Below, one piece after another: positions 42,600 through 52,190 of a DNA stretch of 64,000 nucleotides. This stretch comes from Streptomyces aureus. Its GTDB lineage: Bacteria > Actinomycetota > Actinomycetes > Streptomycetales > Streptomycetaceae. Position 1 is the first letter of the stretch. Each line of letters begins with the position of its first letter. The stretch spans positions 1 to 64,000 of the forward strand of contig NZ_JNZD01000009.1 of the NCBI RefSeq assembly GCF_000725495.1, read 5' to 3'. A program made the position numbers and the translations under genes. A model generated the notes under the pieces. The model was not told where the DNA came from, did no database searches, and saw nothing but the letters and a program-made list of their open reading frames with translations.

Positions 42600-45500
42600 A
42601 TGCCCGCCCGCATCACCGACCCCGAACAGCTCAAAGAGCTCCTCGGCATCCCGTTCACCCCCGAGCAGACGGCCTGCATCATCGCGGAGCCGGCCCCGCA
42701 GGTGATCGTGGCGGGCGCCGGGTCGGGAAAGACCACGGTGATGGCGGCCCGCGTGGTGTGGCTGGTCGGCACGGGGCAGGTCGCCCCCGAGCAGGTCCTC
42801 GGGCTCACGTTCACCAACAAGGCGGCGGGAGAACTCGCCGAGCGGGTCCGCAAGGCGCTCGTCAAGGCCGGGGTCACCGACCCGGACGCCATCGACCCCG
42901 ACAACCCGCCGGGCGAACCGGTCATCTCCACGTACCACGCCTTCGCGGGCCGGCTGCTGACCGACCACGGGCTGCGCATCGGGCTCGAACCGACCTCCCG
43001 GCTCCTCGCCGACGCCACCCGCTACCAGCTCGCCGCACGCGTGCTGCGCGAGGCCCCCGGCCCCTACCCGGCGCTGACCCGCTCCTTCCCGGACCTGGTC
43101 GGCGACCTCCTGACCCTCGACTCCGAGCTCGCCGAACACCTTGTGACGGCCGAGGACCTGCGCGCCCACGACGCCGGGCTCCTGCACGAGCTGGAAGGCG
43201 CCAGGCTCACCAACGCGGACCTGCGCAAGATCCCCGAGGCGGCCGCCGCCCGCCGCGAGCTCGCCGAACTGGTCGGCCGCTACCGCGCGGCGAAGCGAGA
43301 GCGCGACCTCCTCGACTTCGGCGACCAGATCGCCCTCTCGGCCACCCTGGCCCGCACCCGCCCCGAGGTCGGGGAGATCCTGCGGGACGAGTTCCGGGTG
43401 GTCCTGCTGGACGAGTACCAGGACACCTCGGTCGCCCAGCGCGTCCTGCTCGCCGGACTCTTCGGCGGCGGCACCGGACACGCCGTGACCGCGGTCGGTG
43501 ACCCCTGCCAGGCCATCTACGGCTGGCGCGGCGCCTCCGTCGCCAACCTCGACGACTTCCCCGAGCACTTCGCCCGCCCCGACGGCCGCCCCGCGACCCG
43601 TCAGTCGCTCAGCGAGAACCGCCGCAGCGGCGGCCGGCTCCTCGACCTCGCCAACGGTCTCGCGGAGCCCCTGCGCGCCATGCACGCGGGCGTGGAGGCC
43701 CTGCGGCCCGCCCCGGGAGCCGAGCGGGACGGCCTGGTGCGCTGCGCCCTGCTGCGCACCCACGCCGAGGAGATCGGCTGGCTCGCCGACTCGATCGCCC
43801 ACCTCGTACGCACCGGGACGGCACCCGCCGAGATCGCCGTGCTGTGCCGCACCGCCACCGACTTCGCCGAGATCCAGGGCGCGCTCGTCGCCCGGGACGT
43901 CCCCGTCGAGGTCGTGGGCCTGTCCGGGCTGCTCCACCTGCCCGAGGTGGCCGACCTCGTGGCCGTCTGCGAGGTCCTCCAGGACCCCGGCGCCAACGCC
44001 TCCCTCGTCCGGCTGCTCACCGGCCCGCGCTGGCGCATCGGCCCGCGCGACCTCGCCCTCCTCGGGCGCCGCGCCCGGCTGCTCGTCTCCCACGCGCGCG
44101 TGGGAGACGACGAGGACCCGGACCGAAGGCTCGCCGCGGCCGTCGAGGGGGTCGACCCGGCCGAGGTCATATCGCTCGCCGACGCCCTCGACACGTTCCT
44201 GGAGACGCCCATCGAGGCCGCCGGGGACGACGACGGGCTGCCCTTCTCGCCGGACGCGCGCGTGCGCTTCGCGCGGCTCGCCGCCGAGCTGCGCGACCTG
44301 CGCCGCTCGCTCGCCGACCCGCTGATGGACGTCCTGCACCGGGTCCTCGCCGTCACCGGGCTCGAGGTCGAGCTCTCCGCGTCCCCGCACGCCCTGGCCG
44401 CCCGTCGCCGCGAGACCCTGTCCAACTTCCTGGACGTCGCCGCGTCCTTCGCGTCCGGCGACGGCGAGGCGAGCCTGCTGGCCTTCCTCGGCTTCCTGCG
44501 CACCGCCGCCCAGTACGAGAAGGGCCTGGACAACGCCCTGCCCGGCGGCGAGAACACCGTCAAGGTGCTGACCGCGCACAAGTCCAAGGGCCTGGAGTGG
44601 GACGTCGTGGCCGTCCCCGGCCTCGTCGAGGGCACGTTCCCCAGCGGCCAGGGCCGCGAGAAGTGGACCGCCCAGGGCAAGGTCCTGCCCCACCGGCTGC
44701 GCGGCGACGCCGACACGCTGCCCGACGTCGAGTCCTTCGACGCCAAGGGACTCAAGGCATTCCAGGAGGCCATGAAGGCCCACCAGCACACCGAGGAACT
44801 CCGCCTCGGCTACGTCACGTTCACCCGGCCCCGTTCCCTCCTGCTCGGCTCCGGTCACTGGTGGGGTCCGTCCCAGAAGCGGACGCGCGGCCCCTCGGAC
44901 TTCCTGCACGCCCTGTACGACCACTGCGCGGCCGGACACGGGGAGATCGAGGTCTGGGCGGACGAACCGGCCGAGGACGAGGAGAATCCGGCCCTGCGCG
45001 AGGCGACCGCCGACCACGCCTGGCCGCTCCCGCTCGACGACACGGCCCTCGCCCGTCGCCGCGCGGCCGCGGAGACCGTGCTCGCCCACCTGGAGCGGCT
45101 CGCGTCCCACGAAGAGGCCCACCCGGCCGCCGCCGCGCACCGGCCGACGGCCGCCCACGACCCCGGCTCGCACGACGACCCGGAGTGGCCGCCCCCGCCC
45201 GAGGACGACGTACCGCCCTACGACGAGTACGAGGAGTACGCCGACCACGAGGAGTACGACGGGTTCGACGGCTACGACGACCACGCCGCGTACGACGCCG
45301 CCGCGTACGACGCCGCTGCCGCGTACGGCGAAGAGGCCGAAGCCGGTGACGACCGTCCCGCCCGCCCTGCCCTTCCCGGGGACGGGCACCCCGAAGTCGG
45401 CATGCCCGAGGACCGCTTCCCGCCGGAGGACGTCCCGGACAGTGCCCCGCCGGGGGACGGCGACCCCGACTGGGACTCCTGGTCGACACGGCGGCCCGCG

Positions 45501-46331
45501 GACCGCCCGGCAGGCCGCGGGAGCGACCGCCCGACGGTGCCGCACCAGGCCCAGGCCCCCGGGGAGGCCGGCGGCGAGCGCCTCACGCCCGAGGAGGCCC
45601 GCACCCTCGCGTCCTGGGACCGCGACCTGGACGCGCTGACCGGCGAGCTCCTGCGCGCCCGCGAGACCGTCACCCACGTCCCCCTCCCGGCCTCGCTCAC
45701 CGCCTCGCAGCTGCTGCGCCTCGCCGCCGACCCGGACGGCTTCGCCCAGGAGCTCGCCCGCCCCATGCCGCGCCCCCCGCAACGCGCGGCGCGCCGGGGA
45801 ACCCGCTTCCACGCCTGGGTGGAGTCCCGTTTCGAGGAGCTGCGGCTGCCGATGCTGGAACCCGACGACCTGCCCGGCGCCGAGGCGGAGATCGCCGACG
45901 AGCAGGACCTGCAAGCCCTCAAGGACGCCTTCGAACGCAGTCCCTACGCGCAGCGCACCCCCTACCGCGTCGAGGTGCCCTTCCAGCTCTCGATCGCGGG
46001 CCGGGTGGTCCGCGGCCGGATCGACGCCGTCTACCGGAACGGCGAGGGCGAGGAGACGACGTACGAGATCGTCGACTGGAAGACCGGCCACGGCCGCACG
46101 GCCGACCCGCTCCAGCTCGCGCTGTACCGCCTGGGCTGGGCCGAGCGGCAGGGAGTGCCCCTGGAATCCGTCACGGCCGCGTTCCTGCACGTCCGCGACG
46201 GCGAGATCGTACGACCGAGGGACCTGCCGGACCGTGCCGCGCTGGAGCGGCTGCTCACCGGGGACCCGGCGGCCGCACCGGACGGGGCACCCGGGGAACC
46301 ACCGGACGAACACGCCTCTGTGGGCGGATAG
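42600..46331 (+). CDS. adnB: AdnB-type helicase-nuclease
   Basis: 1243 residues. Motor: GAGSGKT (39-45), LTFTNKAAGEL, FRVVLLDEYQDTS, GDPCQAIYGWRGA, LTAHKSKGLEWDVV, and YVTFTRPRSLLLGS. A C-terminal nuclease begins RGTRFHAWVESRF and has YEIVDWKTGHG (about 1158) with a following QLALY. No Fe-S cysteine set is seen, so the pair is asymmetric. Between motor and nuclease (about 860-960) is an Asp/Tyr/Ala-rich stretch (DEYEEYADHEEYDGF, YDAAAYDAAAAYG), unusual for the family. ATG 42600 has TAGCCT 7 nt upstream but no ribosome site. It is 91 bp after adnA. Confidence 0.87.
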   Translation: MPARITDPEQLKELLGIPFTPEQTACIIAEPAPQVIVAGAGSGKTTVMAARVVWLVGTGQVAPEQVLGLTFTNKAAGELAERVRKALVKAGVTDPDAIDPDNPPGEPVISTYHAFAGRLLTDHGLRIGLEPTSRLLADATRYQLAARVLREAPGPYPALTRSFPDLVGDLLTLDSELAEHLVTAEDLRAHDAGLLHELEGARLTNADLRKIPEAAAARRELAELVGRYRAAKRERDLLDFGDQIALSATLARTRPEVGEILRDEFRVVLLDEYQDTSVAQRVLLAGLFGGGTGHAVTAVGDPCQAIYGWRGASVANLDDFPEHFARPDGRPATRQSLSENRRSGGRLLDLANGLAEPLRAMHAGVEALRPAPGAERDGLVRCALLRTHAEEIGWLADSIAHLVRTGTAPAEIAVLCRTATDFAEIQGALVARDVPVEVVGLSGLLHLPEVADLVAVCEVLQDPGANASLVRLLTGPRWRIGPRDLALLGRRARLLVSHARVGDDEDPDRRLAAAVEGVDPAEVISLADALDTFLETPIEAAGDDDGLPFSPDARVRFARLAAELRDLRRSLADPLMDVLHRVLAVTGLEVELSASPHALAARRRETLSNFLDVAASFASGDGEASLLAFLGFLRTAAQYEKGLDNALPGGENTVKVLTAHKSKGLEWDVVAVPGLVEGTFPSGQGREKWTAQGKVLPHRLRGDADTLPDVESFDAKGLKAFQEAMKAHQHTEELRLGYVTFTRPRSLLLGSGHWWGPSQKRTRGPSDFLHALYDHCAAGHGEIEVWADEPAEDEENPALREATADHAWPLPLDDTALARRRAAAETVLAHLERLASHEEAHPAAAAHRPTAAHDPGSHDDPEWPPPPEDDVPPYDEYEEYADHEEYDGFDGYDDHAAYDAAAYDAAAAYGEEAEAGDDRPARPALPGDGHPEVGMPEDRFPPEDVPDSAPPGDGDPDWDSWSTRRPADRPAGRGSDRPTVPHQAQAPGEAGGERLTPEEARTLASWDRDLDALTGELLRARETVTHVPLPASLTASQLLRLAADPDGFAQELARPMPRPPQRAARRGTRFHAWVESRFEELRLPMLEPDDLPGAEAEIADEQDLQALKDAFERSPYAQRTPYRVEVPFQLSIAGRVVRGRIDAVYRNGEGEETTYEIVDWKTGHGRTADPLQLALYRLGWAERQGVPLESVTAAFLHVRDGEIVRPRDLPDRAALERLLTGDPAAAPDGAPGEPPDEHASVGG

Positions 46332-46341
46332 GCTCAGGAAC

Positions 46342-47754
46342 ATGAGCAAGCCCGTTGACAACGCCGTCAGCACCGTCCGTGCCTACATCGAGACCCACCG
46401 CGCCGCCTTCCTCGAGGACCTCGGCCGGTGGCTGCGCATCCCCTCGGTCTCGGCCCAGCCCGAGCACGCCGCGGACGTGGCACGCAGCGCCGACTGGCTC
46501 GCCGCCACCCTCCGGGAGACCGGCTTCCCGACCTGCGAGGTCTGGCCGACAGCGGGCGCCCCCGCCGTCTTCGCCGAGTGGCCCTCCGACGACCCCGACG
46601 CACCCACCGTCCTCGTCTACGGACACCACGACGTGCAGCCCGCCGCCCGCGAGGACGGCTGGGACACCGACCCCTTCGAGCCGGTGATCCGGGGCAACCG
46701 CCTCCACGCGCGCGGGGCCGCCGACGACAAGGGCCAGGTGTTCTTCCACACACTCGGCGTCCGGGCCCACCTCGCCGCCACCGGGCGCACAGCCCCGGCC
46801 GTGCACCTCAAGCTGCTGGTCGAGGGCGAGGAGGAGTCCGGCTCCCCGCACTTCCGCGCCCTCGTCGAGGAGCACGCCGCGCGGCTCGCCGCCGACGCCG
46901 TGATCGTCTCCGACACCGGCATGTGGTCCGAGGACACCCCCACCGTCTGCACGGGTATGCGGGGCCTCGCCGAGTGCGAGATCGTCCTCCACGGACCCGG
47001 TCAGGACATCCACTCCGGCTCGTTCGGCGGCGCCGTGCCGAACCCGGCCACCGCCGTCGCCCGCCTGGTCGCGGCACTGCACGACGACCACGCGCGCGTG
47101 GCCGTCCCCGGCTTCTACGACGGGGTCACCGAACTCACCGACCGTGAGCGCGAACTCTTCGCCGAACTGCCCTTCGACGAGGACCGCTGGCTGCGCACGG
47201 CCAGGTCGACGGCCACCCACGGAGAGGCCGGACACACCACCCTGGAGCGGATCTGGGCCCGCCCGACCGCCGAGGTCAACGGCATCGGCGGCGGCTACCA
47301 GGGCGCCGGCAGCAAGACGATCATCCCGTCCTCCGCCCTGGTGAAGCTCTCCTTCCGGCTCGTCGCCGGACAGGACCCGGACCACATCCAGAAGGTGGTC
47401 CGCGCCTGGGCCGCCGACCAGGTGCCCGACGGCATCCGGCACGAGATCACCTTCAGCCCGTCCACCCGCCCGTGCCTGACACCGCTGGACCACCCCGCGC
47501 TGCAGTCCGTCGTACGGGCCATGGGCCGGGCCTTCGAGCAGCCGGTCCGCTACACCCGCGAGGGCGGCTCGGGACCCGCGGCCGACCTCCAGGACGTGCT
47601 CGGCGCCCCGGTGCTGTTCCTGGGCATCTCCGTTCCCTCCGACGGCTGGCACGCCCCGAACGAGAAGGTCGAGATCGACCTCCTCATGAAGGGCGTCGAG
47701 ACGACCGCCTTTCTGTGGGGCGACCTGGCCGAGAACTGGCGCGAGACACACTGA
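46342..47754 (+). CDS. M20-family dipeptidase
   Basis: A 470-residue dinuclear zinc peptidase of the ArgE/DapE/CPG2 (M20) family. Ligands are visible in VLVYGHHDVQP (His and Asp), RGAADDKGQ, VEGEEESGS and SDTGMW, with a C-terminal GGSGPAADLQ and HAPNEKVEID; the dimerisation lid is the segment beginning GMRGLAECEIVLHGPGQDIHSGSFGG. It cleaves dipeptides or short peptides in the cytosol by family analogy. ATG 46342 begins 11 bp after adnB, with a TAGGCT hexamer 7 nt upstream and AGGA just before the start. Confidence 0.9.
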   Translation: MSKPVDNAVSTVRAYIETHRAAFLEDLGRWLRIPSVSAQPEHAADVARSADWLAATLRETGFPTCEVWPTAGAPAVFAEWPSDDPDAPTVLVYGHHDVQPAAREDGWDTDPFEPVIRGNRLHARGAADDKGQVFFHTLGVRAHLAATGRTAPAVHLKLLVEGEEESGSPHFRALVEEHAARLAADAVIVSDTGMWSEDTPTVCTGMRGLAECEIVLHGPGQDIHSGSFGGAVPNPATAVARLVAALHDDHARVAVPGFYDGVTELTDRERELFAELPFDEDRWLRTARSTATHGEAGHTTLERIWARPTAEVNGIGGGYQGAGSKTIIPSSALVKLSFRLVAGQDPDHIQKVVRAWAADQVPDGIRHEITFSPSTRPCLTPLDHPALQSVVRAMGRAFEQPVRYTREGGSGPAADLQDVLGAPVLFLGISVPSDGWHAPNEKVEIDLLMKGVETTAFLWGDLAENWRETH

Positions 47755-47849
47755 ACAAGCCGAACCGCAGTCCCGAGAGCGCACCGCACGCCCGTCCTGC
47801 TGAACCGCCCGCCGAAATATCCGTTCCACCGGGGGAGTTGGAAGCATCC

Positions 47850-48791
47850 GTGACCACCTGGACCGACCACAGCGCCGATCGTCCCATCTCGCTGACCGCT
47901 CCCAGCGGCATCGACCGCGCCGCCCATCACCGGCTCGACGAGGCCTGGCTGGCGGCGGCCTGGAGCCACCCCACGACCCGGGTCTTCGTGGTCTCCGGCG
48001 GTCAGGTGCTCATCGACGAGATGGCCGACGGCTCCACCGAGCTGCTGATGACGCCCGCCTTCGAGGCTCCGCTCACCGAGGCGCACCGCTACTTCCTGGG
48101 CACGGACGACGAGGGAGTGAGCTACTTCGCGCTGCAGAAGGACGCCCTTCCCGGCCGGATCGACCAGTCCGCGCGCCCGGCGGGCCTGCGCGAGGCCGGT
48201 CTGCTGCTGTCGCCCCGTGACGCCGGTCTGATGGTCCACGCGGTCGCGCTGGAGAACTGGCAGCGACTGCACCGCTTCTGCTCCCGCTGCGGCGAGCGCA
48301 CCGTCATCGCCGCCGCCGGTCACATCCGCCGCTGCCCCGCCTGCGGTGCCGAGCACTACCCGCGCACCGACCCGGCCGTGATCATGGCGGTCACGGACGA
48401 CGACGACCGCATCCTGCTCGGCCGCCAGGTGCACTGGCCCGAAGGCCGCTTCTCCACCCTCGCGGGCTTCGTCGAGCCCGGCGAGTCGATCGAGCAGTCG
48501 GTGCGCCGCGAGGTCCTGGAGGAGGTCGGCGTCACGGTCGGCGAGGTCGAGTACGTCGCCAGCCAGCCCTGGCCGTTCCCCTCCAGCCTGATGCTGGGCT
48601 TCCGGGCGCGCGCCACCTCGTCGGAGATCACCGTCGACGGCGAGGAGATCCACGAAGCCCGCTGGTTCTCCCGGGACGACCTGAGGACGGCCTTCGACTC
48701 GGGGGAGGTCCTGCCCCCCTTCGGGATCTCGATCGCCGCCCGTCTGATCGAGCTCTGGTACGGCAAGCCCCTGCCGACCCGCAGCGTCTGA
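47850..48791 (+). CDS. nudC: NAD(+) diphosphatase NudC
   Basis: 313 residues. The zinc ribbon CSRCG...CPACG (residues about 149-170) and the Nudix box GFVEPGESIEQSVRREVLEEVG are both intact. The SQPWPFPSSLMLGF motif just downstream is the NudC-specific NADH-binding element. It hydrolyses NADH and can remove NAD caps from RNA (family). GTG 47850 is used; an in-frame TTG at 47838 is too close to its GGGGGAG. Strong terminator downstream. Convergent with mycoredoxin. Confidence 0.92.
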   Translation: MTTWTDHSADRPISLTAPSGIDRAAHHRLDEAWLAAAWSHPTTRVFVVSGGQVLIDEMADGSTELLMTPAFEAPLTEAHRYFLGTDDEGVSYFALQKDALPGRIDQSARPAGLREAGLLLSPRDAGLMVHAVALENWQRLHRFCSRCGERTVIAAAGHIRRCPACGAEHYPRTDPAVIMAVTDDDDRILLGRQVHWPEGRFSTLAGFVEPGESIEQSVRREVLEEVGVTVGEVEYVASQPWPFPSSLMLGFRARATSSEITVDGEEIHEARWFSRDDLRTAFDSGEVLPPFGISIAARLIELWYGKPLPTRSV

Positions 48792-48818
48792 AACGCGGAT
48801 CCGCTCCGGACAAGACGA

Positions 48819-48850
48819 ATGCCCCTCCGGTGAACTCACCGGAGGGGCAT
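48819..48850. terminator. bidirectional intrinsic terminator
   Basis: ATGCCCCTCCGGTGA and its complement, a 15-bp arm with a 2-nt centre, between nudC and mrx1. Confidence 0.9.
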
Positions 48851-48868
48851 CGCCGTGCGCGCGGGCGG

Positions 48869-49123
48869 TCAGGCCGTGAGGGCCTGCTTCACCTGGGCGA
48901 GACTCGGGTTCGTCATGACGACCTCGGCGCCGCCGACGGCGACCACGCGGACCGTGGGAACCGTCTGGTTGCCGCCGTTCGCCTTCTCGACGAAGGCCGC
49001 GGACTGCGGGTCCTGCTCGATGTTGATCTCGTTGTACGCGATGCCCTCACGGTCCAACTGGCTCTTGAGCCGGCGGCAGTATCCGCACCACGTGGTGCTG
49101 TACATCGTCACAGTGCCCTGCAT
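48869..49123 (-). CDS. mrx1: mycoredoxin
   Basis: An 84-residue glutaredoxin-like thiol-disulfide oxidoreductase. The active site is TTWCGYCRRL (Cys13 and Cys16), followed by a cis-Pro segment QTVPTVRVV and the C-terminal helix. It uses mycothiol as cofactor to reduce S-mycothiolated proteins, typical of actinobacteria. ATG 49123 has GAAGGAG upstream. Divergent to uvrD2. Confidence 0.92.
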   Translation of the reverse strand: MQGTVTMYSTTWCGYCRRLKSQLDREGIAYNEINIEQDPQSAAFVEKANGGNQTVPTVRVVAVGGAEVVMTNPSLAQVKQALTA

Positions 49124-49434
49124 GTCTCATGCGCTCCTTCACGGCTTGTGGTGCGTGGTCGCTGCAAGTGGAACGCAGGTCACCCGGCCGCCATTCCCGT
49201 GGGGGGTATCAGGGGCGCCCGCGGGGACGTGATACTCGCCGCATCCGGGCGTCACCGCAGGTGACGCGGTCGGGGCAGGCCCGTGGAGAGGGGAGGGCCG
49301 GGCACCCGCGGCATGGCCGGAAGCCGACCCCGGCGCCACCGCCGGAGGTGATGCTCGCCGCATTCGTACGACCGCAGCCGTCTCCCTGTGGACAACCGGC
49401 TCACCCGTCTCCGCCGACCTGGCAGCATGGCTGT
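49124..49434. other. 311-bp divergent region
   Basis: Between mycoredoxin and uvrD2. No gene supported. Contains a GGTGACGCGG/CACCGCAGGTGACG element near 49245-49275. It must hold the promoters of both flanking genes. Confidence 0.5.
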
Positions 49435-51633
49435 GTGACAGCAGCAACGCACTCCACCCTCTTCCCGCAGGTTCCGGACACGGCCGACGCGGTGCTCGAC
49501 GGGCTCGACCCCGAGCAGCGCGCGGTCGCCACCGCCCTGCACGGTCCGGTGTGCGTGCTGGCGGGAGCCGGCACGGGCAAGACCCGGGCGATCACCCACC
49601 GCATCGCCTACGGGGTGCGCGCGGGGATCCTCCAGCCCTCCAGCGTGCTCGCCGTCACCTTCACCAACCGGGCCGCCGGGGAGATGCGGGGACGGCTGCG
49701 CCAGCTCGGCGCCGGCGGCGTCCAGGCCCGCACCTTCCACTCCGCCGCGCTGCGCCAGCTCCAGTACTTCTGGCCGAAAGCCGTCGGTGGCTCGCTGCCC
49801 CGGCTGGTGGACCGCAAGATCCAGCTCGTCGCGGACGCGGCCGCCGCCTGCCGCATCCGCCTCGACCGCGGAGAGCTGCGGGACGTCACCGGCGAGATCG
49901 AGTGGTGCAAGGTCACCCAGACCATCCCCGCGGACTACGCGGCGGCCGCCGCCCGCGCCGGCCGCGAAGCCCCCCGGGACCCGGCCGAGACCGCCAAGAT
50001 CTACGCCGCCTACGAGGACCTCAAGCGCGACCGCTCGGTCATCGACTTCGAGGACGTCCTGCTGCTCACGGTCGCCGTCCTGCAGGACCGGCACGACATC
50101 GCCGAGCAGGTCCGCTCCCAGTACCAGCACTTCGTCGTCGACGAGTACCAGGACGTCAGCCCGCTCCAGCAGCGGCTCCTTGAGCTGTGGCTCGGCGAGC
50201 GGGACAGCCTCTGCGTCGTCGGTGACGCAAGCCAGACGATCTACTCGTTCACCGGTGCAACCCCGGACCACCTCCTCGACTTCCGTGTCCGCCACCCCGG
50301 AGCCACCGTCGTCAAGCTCGTGCGCGACTACCGCTCCTCGCCCCAGGTCGTCCGGCTGGCCAACGGTCTGCTCTCCCAGGCCCGCGGCCGGGCCGCCGAC
50401 CACCGTCTCGAACTGATCTCCCAGCGGCCCCCGGGCGCCGATCCCGTCTACGCCGAGTACACGGACGAGCCCGCCGAGGCCGAGGGCGCCGCCCGCCGCA
50501 TCCGCGACCTCATCGCCTCGGGCGTCCCGGCCGGTGAGATCGCGATCCTGTTCCGCACGAACTCCCAGTCCGAGACCTACGAGCAGGCGCTCGCCGACGC
50601 CGGTGTGCCTTATCAGCTGCGCGGGGCCGAGCGGTTCTTCGACCGCCCCGAGGTGCGCAAGGCCGGCGCCGCCCTGCGTGCCGCGGCCCGTTTCGGCGGC
50701 AACGACTCCCTGCTGGACGACGTCGTCGACCTGCCCTCGCAGGTCAGAGCGGTGCTCTCGGGGGAGGGCTGGACGGGCACGCCTCCGGCCGGATCCGGCG
50801 CGGTCAGAGAGCGCTGGGAGTCGCTGGCCGCCCTGGTGAACCTCGCCCAGGACTTCGCGGCGGCCAGACCCGGTGCCACCCTCGGCGACCTGGTGGCCGA
50901 GCTCGACGAACGCGCGAGCGCCCAGCACGCCCCGACCGTGCAGGGGGTCACGCTCGCCTCTCTGCACTCCGCCAAGGGCCTGGAGTGGGACGTCGTCTTC
51001 CTGGTCGGCGTCGCCGAGGGCATGATGCCGATCACCTATGCAAAGACCGACGAGCAGATCGAGGAGGAACGCCGCCTCCTCTATGTCGGGGTCACCCGGG
51101 CCAGGGAGCACCTCTTCGTCTCCTGGGCGCTCGCCCGCTCGCCCGGAGGCCGCGCGGGCCGCCGCCCCAGCCGGTTCCTCGACGGACTGCGCCCCGGTTC
51201 CGTGGCCACGGCGGGCGGCGCCGGCACCGGCGGTGCCTCGGGAGGCATCGAGCGCGGCGCCGGGAGAGCCGGCCTCGCCGCCGTCCGGCGTACGAGCCGC
51301 AGCCCCGCACGCTGCCGGGTCTGCGGCCGCACCCTCACCGACGCGGGCGAGATGAAACTGATGCGCTGCGACGGCTGCCCCTCCGACATGGACGAGGGTC
51401 TGTACGAGCGGTTGCGCGAGTGGCGCGCGGTGCAGGCGGAGCGCAGCGGGCAGCCCGCGTTCTGCGTCTTCACGGACAGGACGCTGATCGCGATCGCGGA
51501 GACGGCGCCGGACGACGCGGGCGAGCTCGCCCGGATCCCCGGGGTCGGTGTCCGCAAACTCAACCGCTTCGGAGCCGACGTTCTGGCCATCTGCGCAGGT
51601 CGTGAGGTCGCGGAGGACGGTGGGGACAACTGA
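49435..51633 (+). CDS. uvrD2: UvrD2-type helicase with zinc finger and HRDC domain
   Basis: 732 residues. Superfamily 1A motor: GAGTGKT (44-50), VTFTNRAAGEMRGR, FVVDEYQDVSPLQ, GDASQTIYSFTGA, LHSAKGLEWDVVF, YVGVTRAREHL. Then a four-cysteine zinc finger, CRVCGRTL...RCDGCPSD, and a C-terminal HRDC domain (AFCVFTDRTLIAIAET...IPGVGVRKLNRFG). This matches mycobacterial UvrD2. GTG 49435 is the first start consistent with the family; no clear ribosome site. It probably acts in repair with the adnAB and ATL genes nearby (inference). Confidence 0.93.
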   Translation: MTAATHSTLFPQVPDTADAVLDGLDPEQRAVATALHGPVCVLAGAGTGKTRAITHRIAYGVRAGILQPSSVLAVTFTNRAAGEMRGRLRQLGAGGVQARTFHSAALRQLQYFWPKAVGGSLPRLVDRKIQLVADAAAACRIRLDRGELRDVTGEIEWCKVTQTIPADYAAAAARAGREAPRDPAETAKIYAAYEDLKRDRSVIDFEDVLLLTVAVLQDRHDIAEQVRSQYQHFVVDEYQDVSPLQQRLLELWLGERDSLCVVGDASQTIYSFTGATPDHLLDFRVRHPGATVVKLVRDYRSSPQVVRLANGLLSQARGRAADHRLELISQRPPGADPVYAEYTDEPAEAEGAARRIRDLIASGVPAGEIAILFRTNSQSETYEQALADAGVPYQLRGAERFFDRPEVRKAGAALRAAARFGGNDSLLDDVVDLPSQVRAVLSGEGWTGTPPAGSGAVRERWESLAALVNLAQDFAAARPGATLGDLVAELDERASAQHAPTVQGVTLASLHSAKGLEWDVVFLVGVAEGMMPITYAKTDEQIEEERRLLYVGVTRAREHLFVSWALARSPGGRAGRRPSRFLDGLRPGSVATAGGAGTGGASGGIERGAGRAGLAAVRRTSRSPARCRVCGRTLTDAGEMKLMRCDGCPSDMDEGLYERLREWRAVQAERSGQPAFCVFTDRTLIAIAETAPDDAGELARIPGVGVRKLNRFGADVLAICAGREVAEDGGDN

Positions 51634-51648
51634 TTCAAACTCGTGGGG

Positions 51649-51686
51649 AAAATAGTTTGCGCATGCCCCAGCAATCCCCATAGGTT
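51649..51686 (+). promoter_or_regulatory. wblC promoter with AT-rich upstream motif
   Basis: AAAATA (51649-51654) directly precedes TTGCGC (-35, 51657-51662), and TAGGTT (-10, 51681-51686) follows after 18 bp. An AT-rich patch just upstream of the -35 box is the recognised signature of promoters activated by WblC/WhiB7, including its own, so autoregulation is expected. Confidence 0.75.
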
Positions 51687-51797
51687 CTTAACCACGGCAG
51701 CAGCGGCCTTCTCGAAGGCCCTGGTTCCGTGCTGTACTTAATAGCCGTCGGACCGGTTCGCGCCGGTCCCCATAGACGCCGAGAGGAGGCGATTCCA

Positions 51798-52124
51798 GTG
51801 ATCAGCATCAACACCAGCTTCAGCACCACCGTGAAAATGACCGATCGCTCGGTCGTCGTCTCCACGTGCCCGCTCGGCGTCTCGAACCTGGGCACCGGTC
51901 TGTCCGGCATTCGTGCCGACCGGCCGGCGTCCTCCCTGTCTCTCGCGGGTCTTCCCGTCCGTGAGCGCAATGAGCGACCGACGAAGGCACTGGAAGCGGC
52001 AGTAGTGGCAGAGGCGCATGCCTATGCCTTTGCGGCAGCCGGTGCCGGATCCCTGAAGCAGACGCAGCAGCACCACACGATGTGGGCCTTCCGTGGGCCT
52101 GAACCCTGGAGTGATCCAGCCTGA
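51798..52124 (+). CDS. wblC upstream ORF (attenuator leader)
   Basis: A 108-codon ORF in the long wblC leader, beginning GTG ATC AGC ATC AAC with GAGGAGG 7 nt upstream. It contains STTVKMTDRSVVVSTCPLG near its start. Its TGA (52122-52124) lies inside a small hairpin and 23 nt before an intrinsic terminator. Such uORFs couple ribosome speed to transcription: slow translation under antibiotic stress lets an antiterminator form, and wblC is made. The peptide itself may be unimportant. Codon bias is less extreme than in neighbours. Confidence 0.75.
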   Translation: MISINTSFSTTVKMTDRSVVVSTCPLGVSNLGTGLSGIRADRPASSLSLAGLPVRERNERPTKALEAAVVAEAHAYAFAAAGAGSLKQTQQHHTMWAFRGPEPWSDPA

Positions 52125-52190
52125 TTCACCATCAGGCCGGCGCCTTCAGGGCCGCGGAACCCCACCCGGGATCCGCGGCCCTTCTGTTTG
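52096..52190 (+). terminator. wblC attenuator: antiterminator, stop-codon hairpin and terminator
   Basis: The terminator is an 11-bp perfect stem, AGGGCCGCGGA (52148-52158) with TCCGCGGCCCT (52172-52182), followed by TCTGTTTG. A preceding 7-bp hairpin GCCTGAT/ATCAGGC (52119-52137) contains the uORF stop. GGCCTGAA (52096-52103) can pair with TTCAGGGCC (52145-52153, one bulge), which would sequester the left arm and prevent termination, a plausible antiterminator. Confidence 0.78.

Noticed and set aside
38261..43018. A 1585-codon open frame on the minus strand opposite adnA
   Set aside because: It is a GC-driven shadow. The plus strand has full helicase and nuclease motifs, and the antisense frame has none.
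42573..46373. A 1266-codon minus-strand open frame opposite adnB
   Set aside because: Shadow of adnB; Gly/Val/Arg-rich composition without any domain motif.
49422..49437. ATG GCT GTG TGA as a coupling mini-ORF before uvrD2
   Set aside because: Only three codons and no ribosome site; probably chance.
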